In this document: positions 34,700-45,419 of the stretch, piece after piece
Layout of the letters: each line of letters begins with the position of its first letter
How positions within the stretch are numbered: the first letter of the stretch is position 1
DNA from: Marchantia polymorpha subsp. ruderalis
Lineage: Eukaryota; Streptophyta; Marchantiopsida; Marchantiales; Marchantiaceae
Assembly (NCBI GenBank): GCA_037833965.1
Contig: AP031354.1
Span: forward strand, 10,022,001 to 10,086,000
Direction of reading: 5' to 3'
DNA: 64,000 nucleotides
The notes under the pieces: model-generated
Told to the model about the DNA's origin: nothing
The model's input: the letters and a program-made list of their open reading frames with translations, nothing else
The model's database searches: none
Program-made: the position numbers and the translations under genes

Positions 34700-37600
34700 C
34701 TACACGCCTGCACGGAACCACGCTACACTACACTCCGCGGAACCTGTACTACGTCTCCTGCGCGGCGGACTGCCGCGCACTAACTCTCTACCCTGCCAAT
34801 CTTCCGCTCGACTGCGCAGTCCCAAACGCTGCAACGCCGCGGACACCTCCACTTCGAGGGCGGACATGGTATCCTGCGCCTTCGACAGAAAAGCATCGAG
34901 CTTCTTTGCTACCTTCCGCCGACTCCTACTGTCGCCTGACAACAACCCGGCTGCGCGCAATTCAAACTCACGCAGTGTGAGTTTCTCCTGCGCCTTCACT
35001 TCCGAGTGGGCGTAGCCCTTGAGACAGTGGGCGACACGCCTCGCCGTCTCCACCTTCGTGCGATCCGCCTCCTTCCTGCGATCCTCTTCAATTATCACTA
35101 ATTGCGATTCGGCCTCAGCACGTTGCGCTCTCAATTCGCCACACTCTGACTGTAACTTGCGGATTAACTCCTCATCCGCCTGCCGTGCGAGCTGACATTG
35201 TTCCAACAACCGCGTCTGTCGCACGAGCTCCTCTGACAAAATCCGATTCTGGGCCTGCTCAGAAATAAGTGCTTCCTTGACCTTCACCTGCTCCTTGGTG
35301 AGCTCGTCCAGTTTCTCATCCTTCACCTTCTCGGAGTACTTGTAGAATTTCTGATTAAGTTTATACTGACCCCACAAGCATGCATGCTTCTCCTTCAATT
35401 CCCTCAACTCCTGGTCCACTCTAGCTAACAGCTTGCTGGTGTGGACTTTAGTGCGAGTCCGCCTGCGCACTAACTCGATGTAAGATCCCGGCTGAAGTGG
35501 GTCGGCGTATTTATCGACCTTGCGATCCAAGTACCTCAGCAACGGAATCACCTGCTCAGAGAGCGCCGCCGCCGGCGCTCCAACAATTTCCTCCTCCTCC
35601 TCCTCGGTGTCCTCTGCTCCTGACATTTCTTCGGTGGAGCCTCCGTCGTCATCATCCGAGTGGAGAATTTCAGTCGCCATTGATTGCGTCGGCGACTGCC
35701 CCGAGTGGGGCTACACGTCGTCGACGTGTGCTGCCTGCGAAGGCACGGCTGCAGCCTCGCTGCTCTTCGCCAAAATGTCTAAGGCGGTAGGCGAATGTGC
35801 CCGTGCGGCATCCCCGCCGCTCGCTTGTTGGTCGTCTACCGTGTCCTCTCTGCCGCCGACGCCCGCCGCCGAAGGCGATCGAGCGGAGGGTGGCTGCGCG
35901 GGGTTTGATTGCGCATCGCGCATCGAAATTTCATCCCACGGACAGTCACTCCGCTCCTCCGTCTGTTGCTGCTCCCTTGATCGGTCCGTGGGGGCTGTGC
36001 TCGGCCTGTGCGCAGGCGCCAATGCCGGCGCCTTGTCCGCCGCAGGCGTAGCGCCGCGGACATCCATCGCCAAAGGCGACATGGCCGGGGGCCGCTCGCC
36101 CGATGTCCCTTGGCCTATAGGCCCTACCGCCGAAGGCGCATCTATCGGCGGACTACCCGCCGATGGTGCGGCCTCCGCACGCTCCCTGCTCGTATCTCCT
36201 CGGCTCGAAGGCCCTGGCGCCGAAGGCGCAAATTGCGGCGCGTGATGCGCCGGAGGGTCTGGCCCCGAGGGCCGGTGTCTCGTAGGCGGTTCTTCCGCCG
36301 GCTCCTTCCCCTTCCTACGTTGGAACGGGGGTGATTCTTGCCTGTGCACAGGCGGCACGTGTGGAGGTGTCCTGTGCACAGGCGAGCGCCTGTGCACAGG
36401 CGGACTGCTCCTTCCCACGCGTAAGCGTAGATCCACGTCCACTTGTGATCGCCTGTCCGCGGAGGCTCGTCCGTCCGCGGAGTCTCGTCTGTGCGCAAAC
36501 GGAACATCTGTCCGCAACGCACGTGGTAACTCCGGAGGCCCTTGGCCCGTAGGCGGCCTTTCTCCCGTCGAGGTTGCAGCGTGGCCCGTTGCTCCTGCGG
36601 TCGTCCGCGCTTCCTCATGCTTCTCTGGCGACGCACTTCCTTTCTCCGTCGCAATCGTCGCCGTGTCCGCACTGTCGGCTAGTAACACCAGTCTGCGTGC
36701 CTTCTGCTTCGGCCGGCTGTATGACTCGTACAGCGGCCGCGGTCGAATGGGAGCAGAGGGTTCTTGATGCTGCTCCTCTTCGGACTCTTCTCTCCATCGC
36801 CGCTTCCGCGGCACTCGTGCTGCAGGAGTGTTTCTCCCTTCGTCCCTCCGCCTTGATGGGGTAGAAGTCGGTGACTCCTCTGCATCAGTGTCGACCTCAT
36901 TCTCCCGCACATACTTCCCGGGATGGTCGACGGACAATGGCGGAAAATGCTCAAGCTCCGCCGCTGTCAAACAATTCCGCTGTCGATAAAAATTGATGAG
37001 GAAAGGAGAAAGATGGTTTAGAGTTCCCCCCTTCTCCTCAAAAGCGTGCTGTCGCATCACCCTGTGCAGGATGCTCGCCCAGTGAATTGGAGTTCCCTCG
37101 ATGACGCACTCCACAAAAGAGACCTGCCACAATGTGATGTAGCAGGCGCGGTGTGGCTGCAGTAATTGCATCAGCGCCGCGGACAAAGTCCGGCGAAATC
37201 GATCCTTGTAATCACGGGTCCTGTACCCATTCTTGGTAGACCTCCCGGTTTTGAACAGCTCCACAAATTGCGCCTCTTCCTGCTTGGTCACCTTGATGCT
37301 CTCACTGTCGAAAAGGAGATGCCCTGGCATGCCAGCACATCTTCCCAACGCCTGCGCCCAATCTTGGACTGTCCACCGATCAACATGCGGACGCAATCCG
37401 CGCGAGGGTGGTCCCTGTGGCTCTAGCCACTCGCGCACCATATTCGCACAGATGTAGTTCCATCCCCATAGCAAGAAATCGAGCTTTCTTGCTATTAAGC
37501 GCTCCTCGAAAGCGCGCAGCCCGTTCTGTGGTAGGCGAAGTGGCACCATCCGCAATCTGCCCGGTCTCGTCATTGCGTTCCTGGGGTTCGCTCGCCCGCT

Positions 37601-37825
37601 CATTCTACTTCCGCACCGCCCGAGCTCCTTTCTCTCTCGGCAAACTCTAATCGCCCTCAATTCCAAATCACGCGCATTCACTTCTCCCTCAATCAACAAG
37701 AAATCTCCTGTGCGGCGACGTCGAGAATGTTTAGCAGCCAGCAGATGGATGCGCGCAGCGCGCACAAGAGATTGGAATCGCGAATTCAAGAATGGGACGT
37801 TCTCCGCCGCCCGGTCGAAGGTCAT
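34700..37825 (-). pseudogene. U3-encoded ORF of LTR-1, one premature stop
   Basis: From 37,825 (MTFDRAAENVPF) to 34,700 (VAWFRAGV) the frame is open for 1,041 codons apart from one TAG at 35,711-35,713, where the intact homologue at 52,255 has CAG (AHVDDVQPHSG). Domain order is as in that homologue: conserved block (LDFLLWGWNYICANMVREW), Pro/Arg-rich palindrome-encoded middle, acidic stretch, coiled coil. The single stop makes it barely inactive; the C-terminal 326 residues could start from a downstream Met (35,680). Confidence 0.85.
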
Positions 37826-39069
37826 GGTCGGCTCTTGCTCGTGGAGAACGTCTCACTTGATGGCCGCGCCGGCTCTACGCTGGAACGGTCTCCGCTCTCA
37901 CGCGCGGCTTCACGCTCCGCCGTCGCCGATTAAACTCTCACGCTCGAATTGGCGGATTTGAACTCCGCGAGCGTATTACCCCGCGGACATGGGGGCGTAG
38001 CGCCGAAGGCGAGTTTTCCGCCTTGCGCGGTACACTTGTTCGTACCGCCCCTCGGCCAATCCCCCTCTGCCTTGACGCGTGTGTCCGCATATCGGACAAA
38101 AGTTCAACTCCTGCCTGTGCGCAGGCAATTTCCTCGGCGGATTCTCCGCCGTCGCGGAACTTCATCCTCCTGTGCACAGGCGCTCGCCTGTGCGCAGGCG
38201 AATTCCGTGCGCGGCGTAGCGCTGGCGCGGAAGGCGTTGACCGTGGTCAGCCGTCTCCGTCCAGTCTGTCCGTTTCTTGTCTCTTCGTCGGCGCTTCCGC
38301 CGCCGCAACTCCGTCCGTCCAGGAGCGCATCCACCCGTCCCGTCCGCATGGTCCGTACATATTTGATTACTCTGGCGGCTCTTCCGCCGTACGCGGCGCT
38401 GCGCTGGCGCGGAAGGCGCCGTACACTTTCTACCTCACAAGGCGCATTTCTAGGGCCCAAGGCGGATTTTCCGCCGACGCCGAAGCGCCTGTGCACAGGC
38501 GAACGCCTGTGCGTAGGCGGACTTCGCGCCTCCCCAAACCCTACTTCGCCTGTGCACAGGCGAACGCCTTCGTCCGCGTATAGGACAAAACTTGATTCCC
38601 CCTTCCGCGTAGGCGGAATTCCCGCCGGTGGCGAACTCCTTCCGCCGAAGGCGACCGTCTCCGTATCTTCCAATAGTGATAACTCCCTAAGTCCTCATCC
38701 GTTCCAAGCGTTCTTGGACTCGTTGGAATCAGTGCGTCGAGCTCTTTCCAACGAAACCCTAACTTGGTCAAGGCGCCCGAGGGTTGACCTAATTATGGAG
38801 GATTTCCCTACCGCCGCGGACGCAACCTCCGAAGGCGGGTTTTGCGCCTTGCGTCGTAGGGGTCCTAACTGCAGAGCTCGCAGGGAGGGTGATGCCTGTC
38901 CTTACTGCTGCACCCCAAATCCTAGATTCTACAAGATCCCTCGAGAATCCCCGCGATCTTCCGGATTCACTCCGTTTTGATGTACCGAAGGCTATTTACA
39001 ATGCTGCCAGGGTACAGTTTTCCAAAAATGTTTTAATTTCCTCAAAATTGCCAAAAGTGGGGTACCACA

Positions 39070-39082
39070 TGCTCCCCTCCTC
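39070..39082 (-). promoter_or_regulatory. Polypurine tract of the LTR-1 element
   Basis: On the minus strand GAGGAGGGGAGCA lies 25 bp beyond the pol stop and abuts the LTR start TGTGGTACC. Polypurine tracts prime plus-strand DNA synthesis and by definition mark the U3 start, so this site fixes the LTR boundary. Confidence 0.9.
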
Positions 39083-39106
39083 AATTGTGAGCGCCCACGC
39101 GAACAC

Positions 39107-40805
39107 TCACATGTGGTATTTCTTCAACCGCCACCCGTTCACTCGGGTGCCTAACAAATCGCCGGCCAGGTCCGCAAGTTGGATGGATCCATTCGGGAAG
39201 ACTTCGACAACCCTGTAAGGTCCCATCCATCTTAGGTGCAGTTTGCCTGGGAACCTGGCATGCCTGCTGTCGTAGAGCAATGCCAAATCACCTGCCTGCA
39301 GGGGTACAGGTTTGATCTTTTTATCGTATCTCTCCTTTCGACGGAGCTGGATTTTCCTGGTGCGATCTTCGGCGTCTCGTCTCCTCTCATCCAGCAGCGT
39401 GACCTCCTGTAACCTGTAGAGCTGACTCTCCTCTGCGCCCATCCTCTGCAAATCCAACGTTCGTTGGGTGGGTACTTCAAATTCGATCGGGAGGATCGGG
39501 TGTTGCCCATACACCAGAAAGTATGGTGTCTGTTTGGTCGTGATCTTCTCAGCTGTCCGGTACGCCCATAGAGCGGCTGCTAGCTTCGTATCCCAGTCGT
39601 GAGCGTGATTCACCGTGACCTTGAGTAGTATTTTACACAGCAGACCATTGGACTTCTCCGTCAGTCCATTCGCCTTGGGATTGTATGGAGTAGTCTTCCG
39701 GTGCTTGATGTGGAAATACCGTGTCAGATCTTCGATGATCTGATTCAGAAAATGCGTGCCCCGGTCGCTGACTAGCTCTAAGGGACATCCGTAGCGTGTC
39801 ATAATCGACTCAAACAAGAAGGCTGCCACTGTGGCAGCATCATCCCTTCTGGTGGCCCTGGCCTCCACCATTTTGGTGGCGTAGTCCGTTGCTACCAGAA
39901 TGTAGCGCCTTCGTGTGCTTCTAGTCACTGGTTGTATCGGCCCTACAAAGTCAATGCCCCACTTTTCGAAAGGTGCTAGAGGCATGATGGGAGTCAGGGG
40001 CCAGCGTGTTGTAGGCGTCGGTCTCCCCGTCCTCTGGCAACTGTCGCACTTGCGGATGTAATCGAGAACATCCTTAAACATGGTCGGCCACCAATACCCC
40101 GCATTTAGAATCTTTGTGACCGTGTTCCTGGTGGCATAGTGTCCACCCGCCTCCTCTGTATGCATCGCACTCACTATTCTTGGTACCTCTGATTCCTCCA
40201 GGCATCTGCATAAGCGCTCATCTGCCATCTTCTTGAACAAAACCCCCTGCTGGAGTTGGTACGGGCCTGCCTTATGAATAAAGACAGTTCGCTGTTCCAA
40301 ATCCATGCCTACGGGACACTGGAGGGTTAGCAGATATCGATACAGGTCGGCATAGCGGGACTCATGCCCTGCAGACAACTGAAATAACTCTTCATCTGGA
40401 AAATCGTCCACCAATTCCTCCTCTGTCGGCTGGGTCCATAATCGGGACAAGTAATCCGCATTTTCGTGGTGCACCCCTTTCCTGGTCTGGACTGTGTAGG
40501 TGAACTCTTGTAGTAACAACACCCACCTGGCGATCCGACCGGATAGGTCGGCTTTCTTGACTAGGTGTTGCAATGCGTAGTGGTCCACATGGAACACAAA
40601 CTCGTAGCAGATTAGGTAGTGACGGAACTTTTTACAGGAGTACACCATCCCCAACGCTTCTCTCTCCGTCGTGGTGTACTTCCGCTCTGCTAGAGACAGC
40701 TGTCGGCTCGCGAAGTAGATCGGGTAGTCCTTTTTGTTGTCATCCTTTTGACTCAGTACTACACCGATGGCGAATGCAGATGTGTCAACGTAAACATGGA
40801 ATGGT
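39107..40805 (-). CDS. pol: Retrotransposon RNase H-integrase part of pol (5' truncated, otherwise intact)
   Basis: About 565 uninterrupted codons. The N-terminal part is RNase H-like (HVYVDTSAFAIGVVLSQ, YTTTEREALGMVY, VFHVDHYALQHL). Integrase follows: zinc-binding His/Cys region (HYATRNTVTKILNAGYWW, CDSCQRTG), then the catalytic core with D in WGIDFVGP, D in VSDRGTHF and E in NGLTEKSN, 35 residues between the last two, the classic D,D35E spacing. The C-terminus ends KKYHM with no chromodomain. RT is missing: upstream of 40,806 the sequence is LTR. In the family this protein degrades the RNA template and inserts the cDNA. The codons are intact, but there is no promoter or start of its own, so function alone is unlikely. 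Confidence 0.85.
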
Positions 40806-42368
40806 CGCAAATTGCGGCGCGTGGTGCGCCGGAGGGTCTGGCCCCGAGGGCCGGTGTCTCGTAGGCGGCTCTTCCGCCGGCTCCTTCCCCTTCCTACGTT
40901 GGAACGGGGGTGATTCCTGCCTGTGCACAGGCGGCACGTGTGGAGGTGACCTGTGCACAGGCGGACTGCTCCTTCCCACGCGTAAGCGTAGATCTACGTC
41001 CACTTGTGATCGTCTGTCCGCGGAGTCTCGTCTGTGCGCAAACGGAACACCTGTCCGCAACGCACGTGGTAACTCCGGAGGCCCTTGGCCCGTAGGCGGC
41101 CTCTCGCCCGTCGAGGCTGCAGCGTGGTCCGTTGCTCCTGCGGTCGTCCGCGCTTCCTCATGCTTCTCTGGCGACGCACTTCCTTTCTCCGTCGCAATCG
41201 TCGCCGTGTCCGCAGTGTTGGCTGGTAACACCAGTCTGCGTGCCTTCTGCTTCGGCCGGCTGTATGACTCGTACAGCGGCCGCGGTCGAATGGGAGCAGA
41301 GGGTTCTTGATGCTGCTCCTCTTTGGACTCTTCTCTCCATCGCCGCTTCCGCGGCACTCGCGCTGCAGGAGTGTTTCTCCCTTCGTCCCTCCGCCTTGAT
41401 GGGGTAGAAGTCGGTGACTCCTCTGCATCAGTGTCGACCTCATTCTCCCGCACATACTTCCCGGGATGGTCGACGGACAACGGCGGAAAATGCTCAAGCT
41501 CCGCCGCTGTCAAACAATTCTGCTGTCGATAAAAATTGATGAGGAAAGGAGAGAGATGGTTTAGAGTTCCCCCCTTCTCCTCAAAAGCGTGCTGTCGCAT
41601 CACCCTGTGCAGGATGCTCGCCCAATGAATTGGAGTTCCCTCGATGACGCACTCCACAAAAGAGACCTGCCACAATGTGAAGTAGCAGGCGCAGTGTGGC
41701 TGCAGTAATTGCATCAGCGCCGCGGACAAAGTCCGGCGAAATCGATCCTTGTAATCACGGGTCCTGTACCCATTCTTGGTAGACCTCCCGGTCTTGAACA
41801 GCTCCACAAATTGCGCCTCTTCCTGCTTGGTCACCTTGATGCTCTCACTGTCGAAAAGGAGATGCCCTGGCATGCCGGCACATCTTCCCAATGCCTGCGC
41901 CCAATCTTGGACTGTCCACCGATCAACATGCGGACGCAATCCGCGCGAGGGTGGTCCCTGTGGCTCTAGCCACTCGCGCACCATATTCGCACAGATGTAG
42001 TTCCATCCCCATAGCAAGAAATCGAGCTTTCTTGCTATTAAGCGCTCCTCGAAAGCGCGCAGCCCGTTCTGTGGTAGGCGAAGTGGCACCATCCGCAATC
42101 TGCCCGGTCTCGTCATTGCGTTCCTGGAGTTTGCTCGCCCGCTCATTCTACTTCCGCACCGCCCGAGCTCCTTTCTCTCTCGGCAAACTCTAATCGCCCT
42201 CAATTCCAAATCCCGCGCACTCACTTCTCCCTCAATCACCAAGAAATCCCCTGTGCGGCGACGTCGAGAATGTTTAGCAGCCAGCAGATGGACGCGCGCA
42301 GCGCGCACAAGAGATTGGAATCGCGAATTCAAGAATGGGACGCTCTCCGCCGCCCGGTCGAAGGTCAT
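40806..42368 (-). pseudogene. U3 ORF of LTR-1, 3' truncated copy
   Basis: This reads MTFDRAAESVPF ... HHAPQFA and is then cut by the pol joint. It differs from the 3' LTR copy mainly by a few substitutions and a short in-frame loss in the palindrome-encoded region (one RRSPVHR-type unit less). It has no internal stops. Confidence 0.85.
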
Positions 42369-43596
42369 GGTCGGCTCTTGCTCGTGGAGGACGTCTCACT
42401 TGATGGCCGCGCCGGCTCTACGCTCGAACGGTCTCCGCTCTCACGCGCGGCTTCACGCTCCGCCGTCGCCGATTAAACTCTCACGCTCGAATTGGCGGAT
42501 TTGAACTCCGCGAGCGTATTACCCCGCGGACATGGGAGCGCAGCGCCGAAGGCGAGTTTTCCGCCTTGCGCGGTACACTTGTTCGTACCGCCCCTCGGCC
42601 AATCCCCTTCTGCCTCGACGCGTGTGTCCGCATGTCGGACAAAAGTTCAACTCCTGCCTGTGCGCAGGCAGACTCCTCGGCGGATTCTCCGCCGGCGCGG
42701 AACTTCATCCTCCTGTGCACAGGCGCTCGCCTGTGCGCAGGCAAATTCCGTGCGCGGCGTCGCGGTGGCGCGGAAGGCGTTGACCGTGGTCAGCCGTCTC
42801 CGTCCAGTCTGTCCGTTCCTTGTCTCTTCGTCGGCGCTTCCGCCGCCGCACTCCGTCCGTCCAAGAGCGCATCCACCCGTCCCGTCCGCATGGTCCGTAC
42901 GGATTTGATTACTCTGGCGGCTCCTTGCTCGTCCGCGGCGCCGCGCTGGCGCAGAAGGCGCCGTACACTTTCTACCTCACAAGGCGCATTTCTAGGGCCC
43001 AAGGCGGATTTTCCGCCGACGCCGAAGCGCCCGTGCGTAGGCGGACTTCGCGCCTCCCCAAACCCTACTTCGCCTGTGCACAGGCGAACTTCCTTCGTCC
43101 GCGCATAGGACAAAACTTGATTCCCCCTTCCGCGTAGGCGGAATTCCCGCCGGTGGCGAACTCCTTCCGCCGAAGGCGAACGTCTACGTATCTTCCAATA
43201 GTGATAACTCCCTAAGTCCTCATCCGTTCCAAGCGTTCTTGGACTCGTTGGAATCAGTGCGTCGAGCTCTTTCCAACGAGACCCTAACTCGGTCAAGGCG
43301 CCCGAGGGTTGACCTAATTATGAAGGATTTCCCTACCGCCGCGGACGCAACCTCCGAAGGCGGGTTTTGCGCCTTGCGTCGAAGGGATCCCAACTGCAGA
43401 GCTCGCAGGGAGGGTGGTGCCCATCCTTACTGCTGCACCCCAAATCCTAGATTCTACAAGATCCCTCGAGAATCCCCGCGATCTTCGGGATTCACTCTGT
43501 TTTGATGTACCGAAGGCTATTTACAATGCTGCAAGGGTACAGTTTTTTCCAAAAATGTTTTAATTTCCTCAAAATTACCAAAAGTGGGGTACCACA
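40806..43596 (-). mobile_element. Truncated 5' LTR of the LTR-1 element
   Basis: On the minus strand it starts TGTGGTACCCCAC at 43,596 next to the target duplication and aligns with the 3' LTR to the middle of the U3 ORF, where it breaks at about 40,806 and joins pol. The U3 ORF start (MTFDRAAESVPF, 42,368) and about 520 codons are open to the joint. The remaining 2.6 kb of LTR plus the internal 5' half were deleted in one step. Confidence 0.85.
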
Positions 43597-43832
43597 AGAT
43601 CGCACGAAGGAAGAGATGGCGAGGCGAGTCATCCACTGTCTCAGGGGCTACGCCCACCGGGAAGTGGCGGCGCAGGAGAAACTCACACTGCGTGAGTTAG
43701 AGCTTCGTGCAGCCGGGTTGTTGACAGGTGACAGTCGGAGTCGGCGGCAAGTAGCGAAGAAGCTGGATTCTTTTCTGTCGAAGGCGCGGGACACCATGGC
43801 CACCCTCGAGACGGAGGTCTCTGCGGTGTTGC
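43597..43832 (+). mobile_element. LTR-3, 3' fragment (plus strand)
   Basis: Starting with AGATC, this continues the LTR broken at 31,807. It encodes part of the coiled-coil end of the U3 ORF (EEMARRVIHCLRGYAHREVAAQEKL, AKKLDSFLSKARDTM). At about 43,832 it is joined to minus-strand LTR-2 sequence (GGATGTGGACGG), a rearrangement joint with no target duplication. Confidence 0.8.
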
Positions 43833-45382
43833 GGATGTGGACGGAATCCGCGTGAGGGCTTGTGTCTCTCCTGCAGATACTCGCGCACCATCTCCGGACA
43901 TGTCTAGTTCCACCCCCATAGAAGGAAATCGAGCTTCAGCCTCAGCAGCACATCTTGAAATGCGCGTAGACCGATCTGCAGCACCCTGAGTGGAGACACT
44001 CGCAGCTGGGGAACCTTCGACATTGCGTTTCCTGCACACACAAACGTTCTCCCTTTCGCTCGCTCTCTCACAATCGCCACTGCGCGTCGGCCGCTCAAGC
44101 ACTGACTGCTCACTCTCTCTTCGCTCACGCTCAAGTTCGCTACTCGCAATTCTCTCCAAGGTCTGTCAAGATCCTCGCGCAACTCGTCTCCGCACTCTCT
44201 CCTCTCACTGCAGGTCTCTCCGCCCTAGCGCGTAATCTTGGAAGCTGGAAATCGCAAAATCAAGAATGAGAGAATGAGACTGGAGCGCAGTCTTTTCTTC
44301 TCCGAATTCAAGAACGTCCAACGTTCTTACTGGTTACAACGTACGCAGCCGGCTATACGGCCTAACGGTTCGCCCTTTGCATGCGCGAATTCACGTCTCC
44401 GCACTGCGCGCATTCGCATGCGTGAATGTTGAATTCTCCCGCCGCCGCCGCCTTCCGGACTCGAGTCCGCCGCAGGGTATACGTCGGCTATGTTGTCTTT
44501 CCCTAACCTGTCCATCACCGGAGGCGTGTCGCCGCTGGCGCGTTCCTTATCCGTCGGCGCCTTGCTGGAGGCGCACATCCAGTTGGAGCGAATTACGCCG
44601 GCGCGCATTCGTATGCTTATTTTGTCCTTTATGCCTCGTCCATTGCTGACGGCGCATATCCGCCAGCGCAAATCATGCCAGCGCATCCGGCCATCAGCGC
44701 CACGTCGGAGGCGTACATCCGACCGGCGCTTTCCTTCCATGAGCAGTCGCCAAAGGTGCTTCCGACTCTGAGTTGGTTTCCTCCCATGAGCGCGCGATTC
44801 CGCCGAAGGCGCATCGCCGAGGGCGTACGGGAGTCCTTTTCGGCTGTGAACCCTAGCGCGAACGGCGCATGTCCGGCTACGAGTTTTCCGACGCTCATAA
44901 CTTCTCCGTCCCTGATCTATCTCCGACGCTCTTGGGCTCGTTAGAACGAGCGTCCCGAGCTCTTTCTAATGCAACTTCAACCAACTGGATCTACCGTGTA
45001 TTCCGATCGTTATGAAGGTTTTCCCTTTCCGCGCTAGCGGCGCATCGCCGAAAGCGCACTCATGGTCGGACGCCTTCAGAGGTCCGGGCCCTTCTTCTGA
45101 CGTCTTTAGCAAAACCTCCTCCTGAGGTGTCTGCGCCGGAAGCGTAGCTTCCTTATACGCTGGAAGCGCGTGAGTAGGGACACCTCAGAAAAGGAGCTTT
45201 TGCCGAAGGCGCCGAAGACATTGGCGTTGGTACATCCGACTACGCGATTCTTCGTGACCTCGTGACGATCTCATCAATCCACTCTATTTAACGTACCCTT
45301 TTCTAACTACAAACACTGCTTCGGTACTAGTTTTCTAAAATTGTTTAAATTCTGCAAAAAAAACAAAAAGTGTGTTACCACA
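43833..45382 (-). mobile_element. Truncated 3' LTR of the LTR-2 element
   Basis: On the minus strand it begins TGTGGTAACACAC at 45,382, right after the polypurine tract, runs through the LTR leader and into the start of the U3 ORF (MSKVPQLRVSPLRV near 44,025), and ends at 43,833. The remaining ~3.3 kb is missing. Confidence 0.85.
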
Positions 45383-45395
45383 TGCCCCCCTCCTC
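45383..45395 (-). promoter_or_regulatory. Polypurine tract of the LTR-2 element
   Basis: GAGGAGGGGGGCA on the minus strand lies between the integrase stop and the LTR start TGTGGTAAC. It is the counterpart of 39,070-39,082. Confidence 0.88.
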
Positions 45396-45419
45396 AATTG
45401 TGAGCGCCCACGCGAACAT

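Larger units (their letters stand above)
33691..39069 (-). mobile_element. Complete 3' LTR of the LTR-1 element (5,379 bp)
   Basis: On the minus strand it begins TGTGGTACCCCAC at 39,069, directly after the polypurine tract that follows pol, and ends GGGTTATTACA at 33,691. It contains a 1.2-kb leader with palindromes, the U3 ORF (37,825-34,700), a TATA box (34,654-34,663) and about 0.95 kb of R/U5. This placement, pol then polypurine tract then this sequence, shows that the ORF belongs to the LTR. Confidence 0.92.
31808..43596 (-). mobile_element. Minus-strand LTR-1 retrotransposon, internally deleted
   Basis: The insertion is bounded by an exact 5-bp duplication AGATC (31,803-31,807 and 43,597-43,601) inside plus-strand LTR-3. 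On the minus strand its order is: truncated 5' LTR (43,596 to about 40,806), a joint, RNase H-integrase part of pol (to 39,107), polypurine tract, complete 3' LTR (39,069-33,691) and an extra partial LTR copy (33,690-31,808). The primer site, gag, protease and RT are lost. The two LTR coding regions are very similar, suggesting recent insertion. Confidence 0.9.

Noticed and set aside
43502-43855. 117-codon plus-strand ORF across a junction
   Set aside because: It is a chimera of LTR end sequence, an LTR-3 ORF fragment and antisense LTR-2; not a gene.
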